A stretch of DNA of 64,000 nucleotides from Albimonas donghaensis (GCF_900106695.1 NZ_FNMZ01000004.1:248001-312000); one strand, 5' to 3'; positions 1 through 9,511 are shown, numbered from the stretch's first letter. Made by a program: numbers and translations. The notes: generated from the sequence alone by a model not told the origin.

Positions 1-210
1 GGGCTGACCGGAGAGGCCGAGGCGCTGGCGGACCTGCGCCGCGCCTTCGGGGTGGAGCTGGAGCAGGTCGGCGTGCTGCCCGACGGCGCCCCGATCTGGA
101 TCCATGGCGGGCTGCTCTACCTGGTCGGGGCCGATGGCAGGGTGCTCGCCGCCCTGCCCCCGCTGATGGAACCGCGCAGGTTGGCGGAGGTGGTGGCCCA
201 CCTGCTCTGA
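1..210 (+). CDS. SCO1/SenC-family protein, C-terminal part (truncated by window start)
   Basis: The frame is open from base 1 and ends at TGA 208-210, giving the last 69 residues. They begin GLTGEAEALADLRRAFGVEL and contain IWIHGGLLYLVGADGRV. This matches the end of SCO1/SenC/PrrC thioredoxin-fold copper proteins, where a single conserved His follows the alpha3 region and precedes a YL-x-x-PDG strand. The CxxxC copper site would lie upstream of the window and cannot be checked. SCO proteins deliver copper to the CuA site of cytochrome oxidase or act as thiol-disulfide reductases in the periplasm. Family assignment rests on this C-terminal pattern only. Confidence 0.7.
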   Translation, partial: GLTGEAEALADLRRAFGVELEQVGVLPDGAPIWIHGGLLYLVGADGRVLAALPPLMEPRRLAEVVAHLL

Positions 211-314
211 TCCGGCCATGATCGAGGTCAAGGCGGGCGCCGCCGGGCGCCGCGAAACTGATCCGGCCGGACCCGGACGCGCCGATCCGGGAGGGGCCGA
301 AGGAGAAACGCCCG

Positions 315-1250
315 ATGACCGAAACCGAGCCCCCCGCGCCCTCTTCCACCTCCCCCTCTTTCACGCCCCCCTCTTCGACGCCCCCCGCGCCCGCGCCGTC
401 CGCGCTCACGCCGCCCGGCGCCCGCGCGCCGACCGGCATGCGGCCCATGCCCCGGGTCCGGCGGATCGGCTTCGACGACCTCGCCTTCGCCCTGCGCGCC
501 GGCGTCGCGGACTTCCGCCGCGCCCCGCAATTCGGCCTGTTCTTCGGCGGCATCTACGCGGCCGGCGGCTGGCTGTTCTACTGGCTGCTGGCGGTGGTCG
601 AGGCCCCGTGGCTGATCCTGCCCATCGCGCTGGCCTTCCCGCTGGTCGGACCCTTCGTGGCGGTGGGGCTCTACGACGTCTCCCGCCGGCTGTCCCGCGG
701 CGAACGGCTGAGCTGGAGCGCGGTGCTCGGCGTGGTGTTCGAACAGCGGCGGCGCGAGCTCGGCTGGATGGCCTTCGTCGTGCTCTTCATCTGCTTCGTG
801 TGGTTCTACCAGGTGCGCACCCTGACCGTGCTGTTCCTGCAGAACATGAGCTTTTCGAGCGTCGAGGGCTTCCTGACCGTCGTGCTGACCACCACCAGCG
901 GGCTCGCCTACCTGGCGGTGGGCACGGGGGTCGGCGGGTTCCTGGCGCTGACGCTGTTCTCCACCACCGTGGTCGCCATCCCGCTGCTGCTGGAGCGGGA
1001 CCGGGATTTCATCACCGCCATGATCACCTCGATCAAGGCGGTGACCGCCAACCCCGTCCCCATGCTGGTCTGGGCGGCGGCGGTGACCGCGACCATGATG
1101 ATCTCGATTCTCGCGGGGTTCCTGGGGTTGCTGGTGGCGCTGCCGATCCTCGGCCACGCCACCTGGCATCTCTACGGCCGGCTGGTGGAGCCGGAGCCGG
1201 CGCCGGAGACTGAGACTGAGACTGAGACTGAGGCCGGCGCGGCGCCCTGA
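315..1250 (+). CDS. DUF2189 domain-containing inner-membrane protein
   Basis: A 311-residue protein. The first 50 residues are Pro/Ser/Thr-rich and probably disordered. From residue 50 the DUF2189 core starts with VRRIGFDDLAFALRAGVADF, followed by about six hydrophobic segments, including YAAGGWLFYWLLAVV and AFVVLFICFVWFYQV. The family has no established biochemical role. The C-terminus is an acidic TETETETETE tail encoded by four GAGACT hexamers. The ATG follows GGAGAAACGCCCG, a fair ribosome site. It lies 104 bp after the SCO-like gene on the same strand, so it may share its transcript, and it converges with add. Confidence 0.82.
   Translation: MTETEPPAPSSTSPSFTPPSSTPPAPAPSALTPPGARAPTGMRPMPRVRRIGFDDLAFALRAGVADFRRAPQFGLFFGGIYAAGGWLFYWLLAVVEAPWLILPIALAFPLVGPFVAVGLYDVSRRLSRGERLSWSAVLGVVFEQRRRELGWMAFVVLFICFVWFYQVRTLTVLFLQNMSFSSVEGFLTVVLTTTSGLAYLAVGTGVGGFLALTLFSTTVVAIPLLLERDRDFITAMITSIKAVTANPVPMLVWAAAVTATMMISILAGFLGLLVALPILGHATWHLYGRLVEPEPAPETETETETEAGAAP
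1206..1229 (+). repeat. Four tandem GAGACT hexanucleotides at the 3' end of the DUF2189 gene
   Basis: Four perfect copies of GAGACT encode the alternating Glu-Thr tail. Because the unit is six bases, copy-number change would lengthen or shorten the tail without changing the frame. Confidence 0.9.
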
Positions 1251-1262
1251 CCGCGCCGCGCC

Positions 1263-2249
1263 TCAGCCCCGCAGACAGGGGGCGATGAGGGCGCGGGTGG
1301 CGTCGTCGCAGAAGGCGGCGTCGAGGCTGGCCCGGGCGATGGCGCGGAACTCGGCCTCGTCCCAGCCGAAGGCCGAGGACAGGCCCGCATATTCCCGCGT
1401 CATGTCGGTGCGGAAAAAGGGCGGGTCGTCGGTGGACACGCCGACCGACACCCCCGCCTCGCGCAGGCGGGCGATGGGGTGGTCGGCCCAGTCCTCGTAG
1501 ACCTCCAGCGCCAGGTTGGAGCCGGGACAGGTCGCCAGATGCACGCCCCGATCCGCCAGCCGGGCGACGAGCCGCGGATCCTCGATCGCCCGCACGCCAT
1601 GATCGACCCGGTCGAGATGCAGCGCGTCGAGCGCCTGGGCCACGCTTTCGGGCCCGCCGAATTCGCCCGCATGGGCGGTGAGGCCCAGCCCCGCCTCCCG
1701 CGCGATGGCGTAGGCGGGGGCGAAATCGGCCGGTGCGTGCATCCGCTCGTCCCCCGCGAGGCCCAGCCCCACGATCCGCGGATGCCCGGCGCCGACGGCG
1801 AGCCTGGCCGCCGCCACCGCGCGCTCCGGCCCCAGGCCGCGGATGCAGGTGGGGATGAAGCGGGCGACGATGCCGGTCGCGGCTTCCGCCGCCGCGGCGC
1901 CCTCGGAGATGGCGGCGAGATATTCCGCCCAGCGCCCGGCGTCGCCCTCGGCCACATGGTCCGAGGAGATCGCCAGTTCGGCGTAGAGCACGCCATGCGC
2001 GGCGCAGTCCCGCAGCACCGCCTCGGCCAGCCTGCGGTGGTCGTCGGGGGTGGCGAACATCGCCGCCACCCGGTCATAGGCGGCGAGGAACTCGGTGAAG
2101 CCGCGCCAGATGTAGAAGCCGTCCGGGCCGATCAGGTCGTCGGTGGGGATGCCGCGGGCGTCGGCCATCTCCCGCACCAGGGCGACGGGGGCGGCGCCCT
2201 CGATATGCAGGTGCAACTCGATCTTGGGCAGGGCCTTGAGCGGGCTCAT
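1263..2249 (-). CDS. add: Adenosine deaminase
   Basis: A 328-residue amidohydrolase that converts adenosine (and deoxyadenosine) to inosine in the cytoplasm. The metal ligands are visible: HLH in [13 protein letters not shown] near residue 13, the TAHAGE histidine and catalytic glutamate in the middle, the DRVDHGVRA histidine, and the STDDP aspartates near residue 280. The ATG at 2249 overlaps the deoB stop by four bases and is preceded by AAGGAGG nine bases upstream, which settles the start. It is the last gene of the deoA-deoB-add run. Inosine made here would feed the purine-nucleoside phosphorylase at 5774-6559. Confidence 0.95.
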   Translation of the reverse strand: MSPLKALPKIELHLHIEGAAPVALVREMADARGIPTDDLIGPDGFYIWRGFTEFLAAYDRVAAMFATPDDHRRLAEAVLRDCAAHGVLYAELAISSDHVAEGDAGRWAEYLAAISEGAAAAEAATGIVARFIPTCIRGLGPERAVAAARLAVGAGHPRIVGLGLAGDERMHAPADFAPAYAIAREAGLGLTAHAGEFGGPESVAQALDALHLDRVDHGVRAIEDPRLVARLADRGVHLATCPGSNLALEVYEDWADHPIARLREAGVSVGVSTDDPPFFRTDMTREYAGLSSAFGWDEAEFRAIARASLDAAFCDDATRALIAPCLRG

Positions 2250-3496
2250 GGCAGAGGACCTCCTTGCAGGGGGCGGCCGGCGTCGAGGAAGCTTTCCCCG
2301 TGGGCGCCGGGGGCGAGGCCCAGATGCGCGGCCAGCGTCTCGCCCACATCGGCGAAGGCGCGCAGGCCGGCGGAGCCGGGGGTCAGCCCCGGCCCGGCGC
2401 AGAGGGCGGCGACCCGTTCGCGGGTATGGTCGGCGCCGGTCCAGGTCGGGTCGTTGCCATGGTCGGCGGTGACGATCAGCAGGTCGCCGGGGCGCAGGGC
2501 GGCCAGCGCCTCGGGCAGGCGGGCGTCGAACCGCTCCAATGCGGCGGCATAGCCGGGCACGTCGCGGCGGTGGCCGTATTCGCTGTCGAACTCCACGAAA
2601 TTGGCGAACACGAAATCGCCCTCGCCGGCATCGCGGATCGCCCCCACCGCCAGGTCGAACAGGGCCATGTCGTCCTTGCCCTTGAGGCTTTCGGAAATGC
2701 CCGCGCCCGACATGATGTCCTTGATCTTGCCCACGCCCACCGTGCGCCCGCCCGCCGCGACCACCCGGTCGCAGAGCGTCGGCTGCATCGGCGGCACCGC
2801 GTAGTCGCGCCGGTTCGGGGTGCGGTGGAAATCCTCCGCCGAGGCCCCGACGAAGGGCCGCGCGATCACCCGCCCCACCAGCAGACCCAGGTCGTCGAGG
2901 ATGGCGCGCGCGACCTCGCACAGCCCCAGCAGGCGGTCGAGCCCGAAGGCCTCCTCATGCGCGGCGATCTGCAGGACGGAATCGGCGGAGGTGTAGACGA
3001 TGGGCTGGCCGGTCCTGACGCTCTCCTCGCCCAGCCGGGCGATGATCTCGGTCCCCGAGGCGTGCTGGTCGCCGAGGATGCCGGGGATCGCGCCCTCCGC
3101 GATCAGGCGCTCGGTCAGGACGGGGGGAAAGGACGGCTCGGTCCGCGGGAAGTAGCGCCAGTTCCGCGACAGCGGCGCGCCCGCCAGCTCCCAATGCCCG
3201 GTGATGGTGTCCTTGCCGGGCGAGACCTCCTGCGCCACGGCCCAGGTGGCGGCGGAGGCCGGCGAAAGGCCCGGCGGGAACACCCCGCAGGCCGCCGCGC
3301 AGGCGTCGCCGAAGCCCAGCGCCGACAGGTTGGGCAGCGACAGCGGCCCGGCGCGGCCCATGTGATCGGCCCGCCCCTCGGCGCAGGCCTGCGCGATATG
3401 CAGCAGGGTGTTGGACCCGGCGTCCCCGAAATCGGCGGCGTCGGGCGCGCCGCCAACCCCGACGCTGTCCATGACGAACAGGAACGCCCGGCTCAT
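2246..3496 (-). CDS. deoB: Phosphopentomutase
   Basis: A 416-residue enzyme of the alkaline-phosphatase superfamily that interconverts (deoxy)ribose 1-phosphate and 5-phosphate. Visible metal-site motifs are [14 protein letters not shown] with GSNTL at the N-terminus, [11 protein letters not shown], and [13 protein letters not shown] near the C-terminus. The length is normal for the family. The ATG is preceded by GGAGGA six bases upstream. It overlaps deoA (upstream) and add (downstream) by four bases each, so the three are probably translationally coupled. It links the phosphorylases to DeoC, which splits deoxyribose 5-phosphate. Confidence 0.96.
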   Translation of the reverse strand: MSRAFLFVMDSVGVGGAPDAADFGDAGSNTLLHIAQACAEGRADHMGRAGPLSLPNLSALGFGDACAAACGVFPPGLSPASAATWAVAQEVSPGKDTITGHWELAGAPLSRNWRYFPRTEPSFPPVLTERLIAEGAIPGILGDQHASGTEIIARLGEESVRTGQPIVYTSADSVLQIAAHEEAFGLDRLLGLCEVARAILDDLGLLVGRVIARPFVGASAEDFHRTPNRRDYAVPPMQPTLCDRVVAAGGRTVGVGKIKDIMSGAGISESLKGKDDMALFDLAVGAIRDAGEGDFVFANFVEFDSEYGHRRDVPGYAAALERFDARLPEALAALRPGDLLIVTADHGNDPTWTGADHTRERVAALCAGPGLTPGSAGLRAFADVGETLAAHLGLAPGAHGESFLDAGRPLQGGPLP

Positions 3497-4815
3497 CCCG
3501 CATCCTCCGGGCCGAGCCGGGAGAGCACGGCCTCCGAGTCCTCCGGCGCCGCGTCGCCCACGGTGTAGGCGGCGAGCACGCGGGCCGCGGCGCGGTCGGC
3601 GTCGTCGCGGGTGGCGGCGTGGATGCGCGCCAGCGGGAAATCCCCGTCGACCAGCGCGCCGATGCCGGCGCAGTGGCTCAGGCCGACGCGCGGGTCGATC
3701 TCATCGGCCGCGCGCCGGCGCCCGCCGCCCAGCTCCACCACCGCGGTGCCCAGGCCCCGCCCGTCCACCGCCTGCACGAGACCGGAGGCCGGCGCCGGCA
3801 CGTCGACCACCACAGGCGCGTCGGGAAGGTAGGCGTCGAACCGCTCCACGAAATCGGCCGGGCCGCCCAGCGCCGTGACCATGCGCCCGAAACGCTCGGC
3901 GGCGGACCCGTCCTCGAAGGCCAGCGACAGGCGGGCGCGGCCGGCCTCCGCGTCCTCGGCCAGCCCGGTGAGGAACAGCAGCTCCCCGCCCAGCGCCACG
4001 GTCACGTCCCAGAGCCTGGCGTCCACCTCCGCCCCCGTCAGGAAGCGCACCGCGTTGGCGACTTCCAGCGCGTTGCCGCAGGCGGACGCCAGCGGCTCGT
4101 CCATGCCCGTGACCAGCGCCGAGGTCCGGCAGCCGGCCCCGTTGGCGACCCCGACCAGGGAGGCGGCCAGCGCCTCGGCCTCCGCCACCGTGCCCATGAA
4201 GGCGCCGGAGCCCGCCTTCACGTCCAGCACCAGCGCGTCGAGCCCGGCGGCGAGTTTCTTGGACAGGATCGAGGCGGTGATCAGGTCCAGGCTCTCGACC
4301 GTGCCGGTCACGTCGCGGATGGCGTAAAACCGCTTGTCGGCGGGCGCGATCTCCGCCGTCTGGCCGATCACGGCGCAGCCCACGTCGCGGACCACGCGCT
4401 CCAGCGCCTCGGGCCCCGGCGCAACGTCGTAGCCGGGGATGGAGGCGAGCTTGTCCAGCGTGCCGCCGGTATGCCCCAGCCCGCGCCCCGAGATCATCGG
4501 CACGTAGACCCCGCAGGCCGCCAGCGCCGGCGCCAGCATCAGGGAGACATTGTCCCCCACCCCGCCGGTGGAATGCTTGTCGGCCACCGGGCCGGGCAGG
4601 TCCCAGCGCAGCACCTCGCCGCTGTCGCGCATGGCCAGCGTCAGCGCCACGCGCTCATCCATCTCCAGCCCCTTGAAGAACACCGCCATGGCGAGCGCGG
4701 CCACCTGGCCTTCGGTCACCGCGCCGGAGGTCAGGCCGTCAACGAAAAAGCGGATCTCCTCCGGGGTCAGGACCCCGCCGCCGCGTTTCTTGAGAATGAT
4801 CTCCTGGGGGAGCAT
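3493..4815 (-). CDS. deoA: Thymidine phosphorylase
   Basis: A 440-residue pyrimidine-nucleoside phosphorylase, the usual length for bacterial DeoA. It cleaves thymidine or deoxyuridine with phosphate to base plus deoxyribose 1-phosphate. The phosphate-binding KHSTGGVGD loop lies near residue 82 and the family signature [15 protein letters not shown] near residue 109. The C-terminal alpha/beta domain is complete. It heads the deoA-deoB-add unit; 158 bp separate it from the end of deoC, so it may be read through from deoC or have its own promoter in that gap. I see no clear promoter or terminator there. Confidence 0.96.
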   Translation of the reverse strand: MLPQEIILKKRGGGVLTPEEIRFFVDGLTSGAVTEGQVAALAMAVFFKGLEMDERVALTLAMRDSGEVLRWDLPGPVADKHSTGGVGDNVSLMLAPALAACGVYVPMISGRGLGHTGGTLDKLASIPGYDVAPGPEALERVVRDVGCAVIGQTAEIAPADKRFYAIRDVTGTVESLDLITASILSKKLAAGLDALVLDVKAGSGAFMGTVAEAEALAASLVGVANGAGCRTSALVTGMDEPLASACGNALEVANAVRFLTGAEVDARLWDVTVALGGELLFLTGLAEDAEAGRARLSLAFEDGSAAERFGRMVTALGGPADFVERFDAYLPDAPVVVDVPAPASGLVQAVDGRGLGTAVVELGGGRRRAADEIDPRVGLSHCAGIGALVDGDFPLARIHAATRDDADRAAARVLAAYTVGDAAPEDSEAVLSRLGPEDAG

Positions 4816-4973
4816 GTGATGTCCTGTCGCCGAATGCCGCGCGGAGAGGTCGGCGTCTCCGCCCCTCGCCGCGCCTTTGCGGTCCTAGATAGCGCGCCGT
4901 CTCGACCCGATCCACCACCGGAGCGTGCGCGGCCGCCCCGCGCTTTGCGTTCCCGGCGGCGGCGGCGGGACGG

Positions 4974-5777
4974 TCAGTAGCCCTCGCCCCGCGCGTCGCC
5001 CGCGCCGCCGCCGAGCGTGTCGAGCAGCGCGTCCAGCAGGCCCGAGGCCCCGAAGCGGAACGTCGTCGGCCCCGCCCAGTCCGGCCCCATCACCCTGGCG
5101 GCGATGTCCAGATAGGCCGCGGCCTCGGCCGTGGTGCGCACGCCCCCCGCGGCCTTGAAGCCGACCCGGCCCCCGCCATGTTCGGCGATCGCGGCCAGCA
5201 TGAGCTCGGCGGCCGAGAGCGTGGCGTTGACCGGGACCTTGCCGGTGGAGGTCTTGATGAAATCCGCGCCGCCCTGGATGGCGAGGCGCGCGGCCTCGGC
5301 GATCATCTCGCCGTCCTCCAGCACCCCGGTTTCGAGGATCGCCTTGACCGGCGCGGTCCCGGCAGCGCGCTTCACCCGCTCGACCCGGGCGCTGACGCCG
5401 GCGCCGCGGCCCTCCATCAGGTCGCGATAGGGGATCACCATGTCGATCTCGTCGGCGCCGTCGAGGATGGCGGCGCGGGTCTCCTCCATCGCCTGTTCGT
5501 CGGTGGCGAGGCCGGTGGGAAAGACCACCACCGTGGCGACCTTCACATCCGGCGCGACGATGCGGCGGGCGAGCCCCGCGAAGCGCGGCCAGACGCAGAG
5601 CGCGGCGACCGAGCCGTAGGGCGTCACCGCCTTGGCGGCGAGCTCGCGGATCGCGCCCTCGTCGCAATCGTCGTTGAGGTTGGTGAGATCGAGACAGGCC
5701 AGCGCCCGCGCCGCGGACTGCGCGAGGGTCGGCTCCGGCGTCTCGGAGGCGGCGGCGGCGGCGTCGGTGTCGGTCAT
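4974..5777 (-). CDS. deoC: Deoxyribose-phosphate aldolase
   Basis: A 267-residue TIM-barrel class I aldolase that splits 2-deoxyribose 5-phosphate into glyceraldehyde 3-phosphate and acetaldehyde. The Schiff-base lysine is in ADFIKTSTGKVPV and the second catalytic lysine in VGFKAAGGVRT. DEIDMVIPYRDLMEG is the usual active-site strand. The ATG at 5777 has AGGAG six bases upstream and overlaps the PNP stop by four bases, so a longer in-frame extension is unlikely. The first 20 residues are an Ala/Thr-rich extension. Confidence 0.95.
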   Translation of the reverse strand: MTDTDAAAAASETPEPTLAQSAARALACLDLTNLNDDCDEGAIRELAAKAVTPYGSVAALCVWPRFAGLARRIVAPDVKVATVVVFPTGLATDEQAMEETRAAILDGADEIDMVIPYRDLMEGRGAGVSARVERVKRAAGTAPVKAILETGVLEDGEMIAEAARLAIQGGADFIKTSTGKVPVNATLSAAELMLAAIAEHGGGRVGFKAAGGVRTTAEAAAYLDIAARVMGPDWAGPTTFRFGASGLLDALLDTLGGGAGDARGEGY

Positions 5778-6559
5778 GCGAAGCTCCTGACGAAGGCGCG
5801 GACCAGGGCGCGGAACCGGGTCAGGGCCTTGGCGGCCTCGGACTTGGTTTCGGCATGGCTGAGCGGCTGGCCGGTCATTCCGGCCGCGTAATTGGTGACG
5901 ACCGAGACCGCGGCGACCTCGAGCCCGAGGAACCGGGCGAGGATGGTCTCCGGCACGGTGGACATGCCCACCGCGTCGGCGCCGAGGATGCGGGCGGCGC
6001 GGATCTCGGCCGGGGTCTCGAAGGACGGGCCGGAGAACCAGGCGTAGACGCCTTCGTTCAGCTCCGGATCGGCGGCCTTCAGCCGGGCGCGCAGATGCGG
6101 CGCGTAGGCGTCGACGAGGGACACGAAACGGTCGTCGGTCGCCTCCCCGATCAGGGGGTTCAGCCCGGACCAGTTGATGTGATCGCAGATCGACATCAGC
6201 GCCCCCGGGGGCATCTCGTCGCGCAGGGAGCCGGCGGAGTTGGTCAGCAGCACCGCCTCCGCCCCCAGCGCCCTGATGGTCTCCAGCGGCGTGCGCATGA
6301 CGCCGGCGTCGCCGTCCTCGTAGTAATGCGCGCGGCCCGACAGCAGCGCGACCCGCACGCCCTCCAGCTCCCCCACCACCACGGCGCCGGCATGGCCCGA
6401 GACGCCGGAGACGGGGAAGCCGGGCAGGTCCTCGAAGGGAAAGGCGTGGGCGCGGTCCAGCTCGGAGGCCAGCGCGCCGAGGCCGGAGCCGAGCACGAGG
6501 CCCAGGCGGACCGGCGCGTCGCCGGCGCTGGCGCGGATCTTGTCGGCGGCTTCGGTCAT
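5774..6559 (-). CDS. Purine-nucleoside phosphorylase (trimeric PNP family)
   Basis: A 261-residue phosphorylase of the PunA/XapA (trimeric) type rather than the hexameric DeoD type. It opens with LGLVLGSGLGALASELD, the phosphate-binding glycine motif, and carries LLTNSAGSL, YAWFSGPSFETPAEIR and GADAVGMSTVPE, which form the purine and ribose pocket. It releases purine base and (deoxy)ribose 1-phosphate from inosine and guanosine. The ATG has GAGGAG five bases upstream. It is the first gene of the PNP-deoC pair and is divergent from the lipoprotein gene at 6734. Confidence 0.93.
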   Translation of the reverse strand: MTEAADKIRASAGDAPVRLGLVLGSGLGALASELDRAHAFPFEDLPGFPVSGVSGHAGAVVVGELEGVRVALLSGRAHYYEDGDAGVMRTPLETIRALGAEAVLLTNSAGSLRDEMPPGALMSICDHINWSGLNPLIGEATDDRFVSLVDAYAPHLRARLKAADPELNEGVYAWFSGPSFETPAEIRAARILGADAVGMSTVPETILARFLGLEVAAVSVVTNYAAGMTGQPLSHAETKSEAAKALTRFRALVRAFVRSFA

Positions 6560-6733
6560 GCGCGCTCCTCGGTCTTCGGCGGGCCCGTCCTCGGCCGACG
6601 GGGCGACCGTCGCCCGTCCGGCTCACGGGACCGCAGGTTTCGGCCGGCGGTCTTTCGCATCTAGTCTTTTTGGACGCCGCGCGCCAGTTGAAGCAGGGTG
6701 GCGGAACGCAGAGCGTGAAAGGGAACCATAGTG

Positions 6734-7381
6734 ATGACGCGGAATGACAGGATCACGGCGCAGGCCGGGCGGGTGGCGAGCGGGCTGGCCGGCACGATGA
6801 TCGCGGCGCTGGCGCTGGCCGGCTGCACGCCGCAATCGCCCGGCATGGGTGCTGCGATCGAGAAGCCGGCCGCGGGCGCCCCCGACGCCTCCGCCGGCCC
6901 GAGCCTGACCTCGGACGGCTACGGGCCGCTGGGCGTGGGCATGAGCCTCGACAACATCGCCCACGCCTTCAGCCCCGAGGGCGGCGGCGAGCTGATCGGC
7001 CGGGCCGGCGGCGACGCCTGCCTGGAAGGCGTGCCCACCGGCGCCCCCGAGGGCCTGCGGGTGATGGTGGAGAACGGCAAGCTGACCCGCGTGACCCTGG
7101 GCGAGGGCGCGACCGCCCGCACGTCGCTGGGCGTGGGCGTGGGCGACCCGGCCTCGGCGGTGGAGGCGGCCTACGGGCATCGCGTGGTCACCGACGCGGC
7201 GCGTTTCGACCCGGCGCCGGCGCAGGTGAAGACGGTCTGGACCCGCAACGGCCCGACCGGCCGCCGCCCCACCGCCGACGAGACCGCCCGCGGCCTGCGC
7301 TTCGAAATCGGCGCCGACGGGATCATCCACACCATCCACGGCGGCGGCCGCAGCATCCAGTATGAGGAAGGCTGCTCCTGA
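6734..7381 (+). CDS. Predicted lipoprotein of unknown function
   Basis: A 215-residue secreted protein. A signal peptide with hydrophobic core GTMIAALALAGC ends in a lipobox (LAGC, Cys about residue 32), so it should be lipid-anchored. After a Pro/Ala linker the domain begins DGYGPLGVGMSLDNIAHAF. This resembles a short module seen in proteins that sense or bind small ligands at the envelope, but I cannot name its function. It ends SIQYEEGCS, and two further Cys (DACLEG and the C-terminal GCS) could form a disulfide. GTG 6731 is an alternative start; ATG 6734 follows GGGA nine bases upstream. It is divergent from the PNP gene. Confidence 0.7.
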   Translation: MTRNDRITAQAGRVASGLAGTMIAALALAGCTPQSPGMGAAIEKPAAGAPDASAGPSLTSDGYGPLGVGMSLDNIAHAFSPEGGGELIGRAGGDACLEGVPTGAPEGLRVMVENGKLTRVTLGEGATARTSLGVGVGDPASAVEAAYGHRVVTDAARFDPAPAQVKTVWTRNGPTGRRPTADETARGLRFEIGADGIIHTIHGGGRSIQYEEGCS

Positions 7382-7409
7382 CGCCCCTACCGGGCCGCGA
7401 GGCGCGGCA

Positions 7410-7440
7410 AGGGGGGCGGAGGCCGACCGTCCGCCCCCCT
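7410..7440. terminator. GC-rich hairpin between convergent genes
   Basis: A perfect 11-bp inverted repeat (7410-7420 with 7430-7440) around a nine-base loop lies 29 bp after the lipoprotein stop and before the convergent cdd gene. It has no run of T on either side, so termination is plausible but not certain. Confidence 0.45.
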
Positions 7441-7450
7441 GGCGCAACAC

Positions 7451-7478
7451 GCGTAGGGCGGGCGCCAACCCGCCGTCC
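7451..7478. repeat. Palindromic repeat unit, identical to one arm of the 11703-11790 element
   Basis: These 28 bases are identical to the reverse complement of 11763-11790. The core GTAGGGCGGGC...AACCCGCC is itself partly palindromic, as in REP-type elements. Only one arm is present here. It sits in the gap between the lipoprotein gene and cdd. Confidence 0.85.
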
Positions 7479-7533
7479 CCCGGCCTGAAACGCCGCGCAT
7501 CGCATACCCGCCGACGCGCGCCGCGCCCCGGCG

Positions 7534-7938
7534 TCAGCCGTCCATGGCGAAGCCGGCGGGCAGCAGTTCGGCCAGGGTCCAGCTGGCGCGGATGCCCTCG
7601 GCGTTGGCGGAATGGACCACCGTGTCGGGCCGCCCGAACTCCGCCAGCCGCTGACGGCAGCCGCCGCAGGGCGTGAGCGGGGTGGAGAGCTCTCCGGCCA
7701 CCACCACTTCCTTGATGATGCGATCGTCGTCGGTCTTCGCGGCCATGATCATGTGCGAGATCGCCGTGGTCTCGGCGCACCAGCCCTCGGGGAAGGACTG
7801 GTTCTCGATATTGGCGCCGGTGAAGATGCGCCCCGACTCGGTGCGCAGCGCCACCCCGACCGCGAAATCGGAGAACGGCGCGTAGGCCGACTTGCGCGCG
7901 GCGAGCGCGGCGTGGAACAGATCCTCGGGGCCGGTCAC
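7534..7938 (-). CDS. cdd: Cytidine deaminase
   Basis: A 134-residue zinc enzyme that turns cytidine and deoxycytidine into uridine and deoxyuridine. The zinc site is complete: WCAETTAI supplies the first Cys and the catalytic Glu, and PCGGCRQ supplies the other two Cys. The N-terminal SAYAPFSDFAVGVAL and FTGANIENQSFPEGW are the substrate loop of the homotetrameric type. The start is GTG 7938 with GAGG about eight bases upstream; the frame continues further upstream, but that part overlaps the preceding gene. It is the last gene of the transporter transcript, ten bases after the histidine phosphatase. Confidence 0.93.
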   Translation of the reverse strand: MTGPEDLFHAALAARKSAYAPFSDFAVGVALRTESGRIFTGANIENQSFPEGWCAETTAISHMIMAAKTDDDRIIKEVVVAGELSTPLTPCGGCRQRLAEFGRPDTVVHSANAEGIRASWTLAELLPAGFAMDG

Positions 7939-7948
7939 AGGCGCATCC

Positions 7949-8548
7949 TCAATGTTCGACGAGCGAGGCCGGCGCGGCGGGGTCGCCCGCCAGCTCCAGC
8001 TTGCGCCACACGCCGCGATGCACATGCGCCGCGGTGGGCTGGGTGATCTCGCGCCAGTTCGCATAGACGAAATCGTCGGCCAGATGGGTGAGCGCGATGG
8101 ACAGCACCCCGAAATGGCAGGCGAGCACCGGCTTTTTCGCCCCGCTTTCGCGGATCGCCATGAGCGCGGCCTGGGTGCGGTCCCAGACCTCGTGCATGGT
8201 CTCGGACCAGGGCGCGCGGAAATGCCGGTCGCCGGTCACCTGCGGGGCCAGCTCGCGCATTTCGCGCAGGGCGGAGGCGCTGATCTGCCATTCCTGAAGG
8301 CGACCGTCGACGATGATCTCCAGCCCCATGCGCTTCGCGAAGGGCTCGATCGTCTCCTGGCTGCGCCGGTAGGGCGAGGCGAAGATGGCGTCGATCCCCT
8401 CCCCCTCCAGCCGGTCGGCCAGCCGCACGGCGTCGGCCGCGCCGCGCTCGGTCAGCGGATCGCACAGCCCCTCGCCGGATTTCTCGCAATGGCGGAGGAT
8501 GACGAGATCCATCTCCCGCAGGGTCGGGTCGGCATGGTCGCGCATCAT
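7949..8548 (-). CDS. Histidine phosphatase superfamily protein
   Basis: A 199-residue phosphoglycerate-mutase-like phosphatase. The N-terminal phospho-acceptor motif is VILRHCEKSGEG, with Cys where most members have the Gly of RHG. The second conserved histidine is in LACHFGVLSIAL, and FASPYRRSQETIEPF is the usual arginine helix. The start ATG overlaps the stop of the upstream permease (ATGA). Its place between a nucleoside permease and cdd suggests a substrate such as a nucleotide or sugar phosphate, but that is inference from position only. Confidence 0.85.
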   Translation of the reverse strand: MMRDHADPTLREMDLVILRHCEKSGEGLCDPLTERGAADAVRLADRLEGEGIDAIFASPYRRSQETIEPFAKRMGLEIIVDGRLQEWQISASALREMRELAPQVTGDRHFRAPWSETMHEVWDRTQAALMAIRESGAKKPVLACHFGVLSIALTHLADDFVYANWREITQPTAAHVHRGVWRKLELAGDPAAPASLVEH

Positions 8549-9510
8549 CGCTCCTTCACATAGGGCGTGCCGCCGGCCTTGGGCGGAACCGCCTTGCCGA
8601 TGAAGCCCGCCAGCAGCACCACGGTCAGGATATAGGGCAAAGCCTGGATCAACTGAACCGGGGCGGCGCCGATCAGCGGCAGCTCCTGCCCCTGAAGCCG
8701 GATGGCGGCGGCGTCGAGGAAGCCGAACAGCAGGCAGGCGAACATGACCTGGATCGGCCGCCACTTGGAGAAGATCAGCGCGGCCAGCGCGATGAAGCCC
8801 TTGCCCGCCGACATGTCCTTGATGAAGCCCGCCGACTGGGCGACCGCCAGATAGGCCCCCGCCAGCCCGCACAGCACGCCTGCGCAGACCAGCGCCAGAT
8901 AGCGCATCCGCACCACCGAAATGCCGGCCGTGTCCACCGCCGCCGGGTTCTCCCCCACCGCCCTCAGCCGCAGCCCGAAGCGGGTGCGGTAGAGCACCCA
9001 CCACGAGAAGGGCGCCGCGGCGAAGGCCACGTAGACCAGAAGGTAGTGCCCGGACAGCAGCTCGGAATAGATGCCGCCGATGACCGGCACGTCCGCGAGG
9101 CTTTCGGCGAAGGGCAGCTGGAGGGTCTGGAACCGCTCGCCCCCCATCAGCGGCGGCGTGCGGCCGCCCTGGTGGAACCAGGCCGTCCCCAGCAGCGCGG
9201 TCAGCCCGGCCGCCAGGAAGTTGATCGCCACGCCCGAGACGATCTGGTTGCCGCGATAGGTGATGCAGGCCAACCCGTGCAGCAGCGCGAACAGGATCGA
9301 GGCCCCCATCCCCGCCAGCGCCCCCAGCCAGGCGGAGCCGGTGACGCTCGCCGTCGCCGCCGCGGCGAAGGCGGCGATCAGCAGCTTGCCCTCCAGCCCG
9401 ATGTCGAAGACCCCCGAACGCTCGGCGTAGAGCCCCGCCAGCGCGGTCAGCAGCAAGGGGGTCGAGAGCCGGACGGTCGAATCCAGCATCAGGATCAGCG
9501 CGTCGAACAT
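8545..9510 (-). CDS. Nucleoside-type ABC transporter permease (second)
   Basis: A 321-residue membrane protein with about eight to nine transmembrane segments, of the branched-chain permease superfamily. PLLLTALAGLYAERSGVFDI, with GLEGKLLIAAF just after it, is the signature start of the NupQ/YufQ-like permeases that work with BMP binding proteins. GENPAAVDTAGI is the cytoplasmic EAA-like coupling loop. It lies one base after the first permease and overlaps the histidine phosphatase by four bases. Together with the ATPase and two BMP proteins it forms a complete importer, probably for purine and pyrimidine nucleosides given the salvage enzymes around it. Confidence 0.92.
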   Translation of the reverse strand: MFDALILMLDSTVRLSTPLLLTALAGLYAERSGVFDIGLEGKLLIAAFAAAATASVTGSAWLGALAGMGASILFALLHGLACITYRGNQIVSGVAINFLAAGLTALLGTAWFHQGGRTPPLMGGERFQTLQLPFAESLADVPVIGGIYSELLSGHYLLVYVAFAAAPFSWWVLYRTRFGLRLRAVGENPAAVDTAGISVVRMRYLALVCAGVLCGLAGAYLAVAQSAGFIKDMSAGKGFIALAALIFSKWRPIQVMFACLLFGFLDAAAIRLQGQELPLIGAAPVQLIQALPYILTVVLLAGFIGKAVPPKAGGTPYVKER

Positions 9511-9511
9511 C

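Noticed and set aside
1206-1229. Hexamer repeat as a phase-variation switch.
   Set aside because: The six-base unit keeps the frame, and the repeat is at the very end of the gene.
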